Assembly: GCA_054601695.1 (NCBI GenBank)
Contig: BAAHQB010000008.1
Span: 124,001-188,000 of the forward strand
Origin: Amorphochlora amoebiformis
Lineage: Eukaryota; Cercozoa; Chlorarachniophyceae
Length of the DNA: 64,000 nt
Reading direction: 5' to 3'
The translations under genes and the position numbers were made by a program. The notes under the pieces are model-generated. The model had not been told where the DNA came from, made no database searches, and worked only from the letters and a program-made list of their open reading frames with translations. Position 1 is the first letter of the stretch, and the number at the start of each line of letters is the position of its first letter. This document shows positions 63,562-64,000 of the stretch, one piece after another.

Positions 63562-64000
63562 ATGAGTCTCCTCAAAATCTCCATACGAAGATACGGTCCA
63601 AATACCGCATTTGCAGATATCCCGGTGCGAATCCCTGAAATCATTTCCGCGGCGATGTCCGGCCCTGGGCCAACCCATCCCTTGGAAGTTAGTCGCCCCC
63701 GCTCCCTTTTCCTTTTGTTAGAGTGGTGAAATTTGCTAGATACTCAGAGAAAATCCTTCTGTAAATAACCTTTGCTTGTTTGAGTCGGAGGTCGTAAGAT
63801 GCCATTTGGGTGAATGTGTCAGGAGATTAAGAGTAGGCTCGACGCCCTAACGAAAGCCTTCACCGACACGCCCGACCCGAACCTCAACGAAGCCCTTACA
63901 TTTCATGTTATATCCCCCTTTGCCCGTCCTCACACGCTCCCCCGCTGATATCGATAAAAACTTCCCCTCCGCAATGCGTCGAAGATTCTCTCCCAGCCTC
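63562..64000 (+). CDS. Unidentified protein, first exons only (cut by window edge)
   Basis: Divergent partner of MCM3. Exon 1, 63562-63687, encodes 42 residues beginning MSLLKISIRRYGPNTAF and ends at donor GTTAGT. Exon 2, 63823-63906, encodes EIKSRLDALTKAFTDT and more, phase 0. An acceptor TCTCCCAG at 63996 probably opens exon 3, of which four bases are visible. No family recognised. An in-frame ATG at 63517 would overlap the E2F-type site, so the later one is preferred. Confidence 0.45.

Overview
This is eukaryotic nuclear DNA from a protist. Coding DNA is about a fifth to a quarter of the window. Most of the rest is (TA)n microsatellite filling long introns and spacers. There is no operon layout, CRISPR array, rRNA or recognisable intact transposon. 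The gene set (a DLEC1/CFAP81 ciliary protein, a G-protein-coupled-receptor-kinase-like kinase, a PIP kinase, MCM3, and telomere-type TTAGGG degenerate repeats) points to a flagellated single-celled eukaryote. GRKs outside animals are known from some stramenopiles, and Tudor-like modules like the one here are common in alveolates, but the sequence does not fix the lineage.

I assembled gene models by hand: GT-AG boundaries were chosen so that intron phase matches across every junction and the joined protein matches a known family. From left to right: (1) a GRK-like RGS/kinase gene, minus strand, 3' end cut by the window edge (468-2334); (2) a 28-exon phosphatidylinositol-phosphate kinase with a Tudor-like and coiled-coil N-terminus, minus (3884-19708); (3) a 12-exon coiled-coil protein of unknown function, plus (20188-26981); (4) a 25-exon N-myristoylation-type ABHD17-like serine hydrolase with a long novel C-terminal extension, minus (28709-40088); (5) a 37-exon DLEC1/CFAP81 homologue, plus (40242-58816); (6) a 9-exon MCM3, minus (59729-63483); (7) the start of an unidentified plus-strand gene (63562 to the edge). 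Pairs 2/3, 4/5 and 6/7 are divergent with short spacers. Pairs 3/4 and 5/6 are convergent, and both convergent spacers share an unusual CTAG-rich composition.

The most striking signal is not a gene. At more than a dozen exons, the splice site plus the adjoining 15-50 nt of exon is tandemly copied into the neighbouring intron, from one to five extra times. Copies of 3' splice site plus exon start lie upstream, and copies of exon end plus 5' splice site lie downstream. This happens in at least four genes on both strands. Some copies are nearly identical, some have decayed or frameshifted, and one (12.5-13.2 kb) has expanded to a 30-copy minisatellite that starts at the donor site. Pure (TA)n has no stop codon in any frame (it reads Tyr-Ile), so the introns are also unusually permissive to read-through.

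The genes do not form one pathway. DLEC1 belongs to the axonemal central apparatus, GRK and PIP kinase to membrane signalling, the hydrolase probably to protein depalmitoylation, and MCM3 to the replicative helicase, with E2F-type sites in its divergent promoter.
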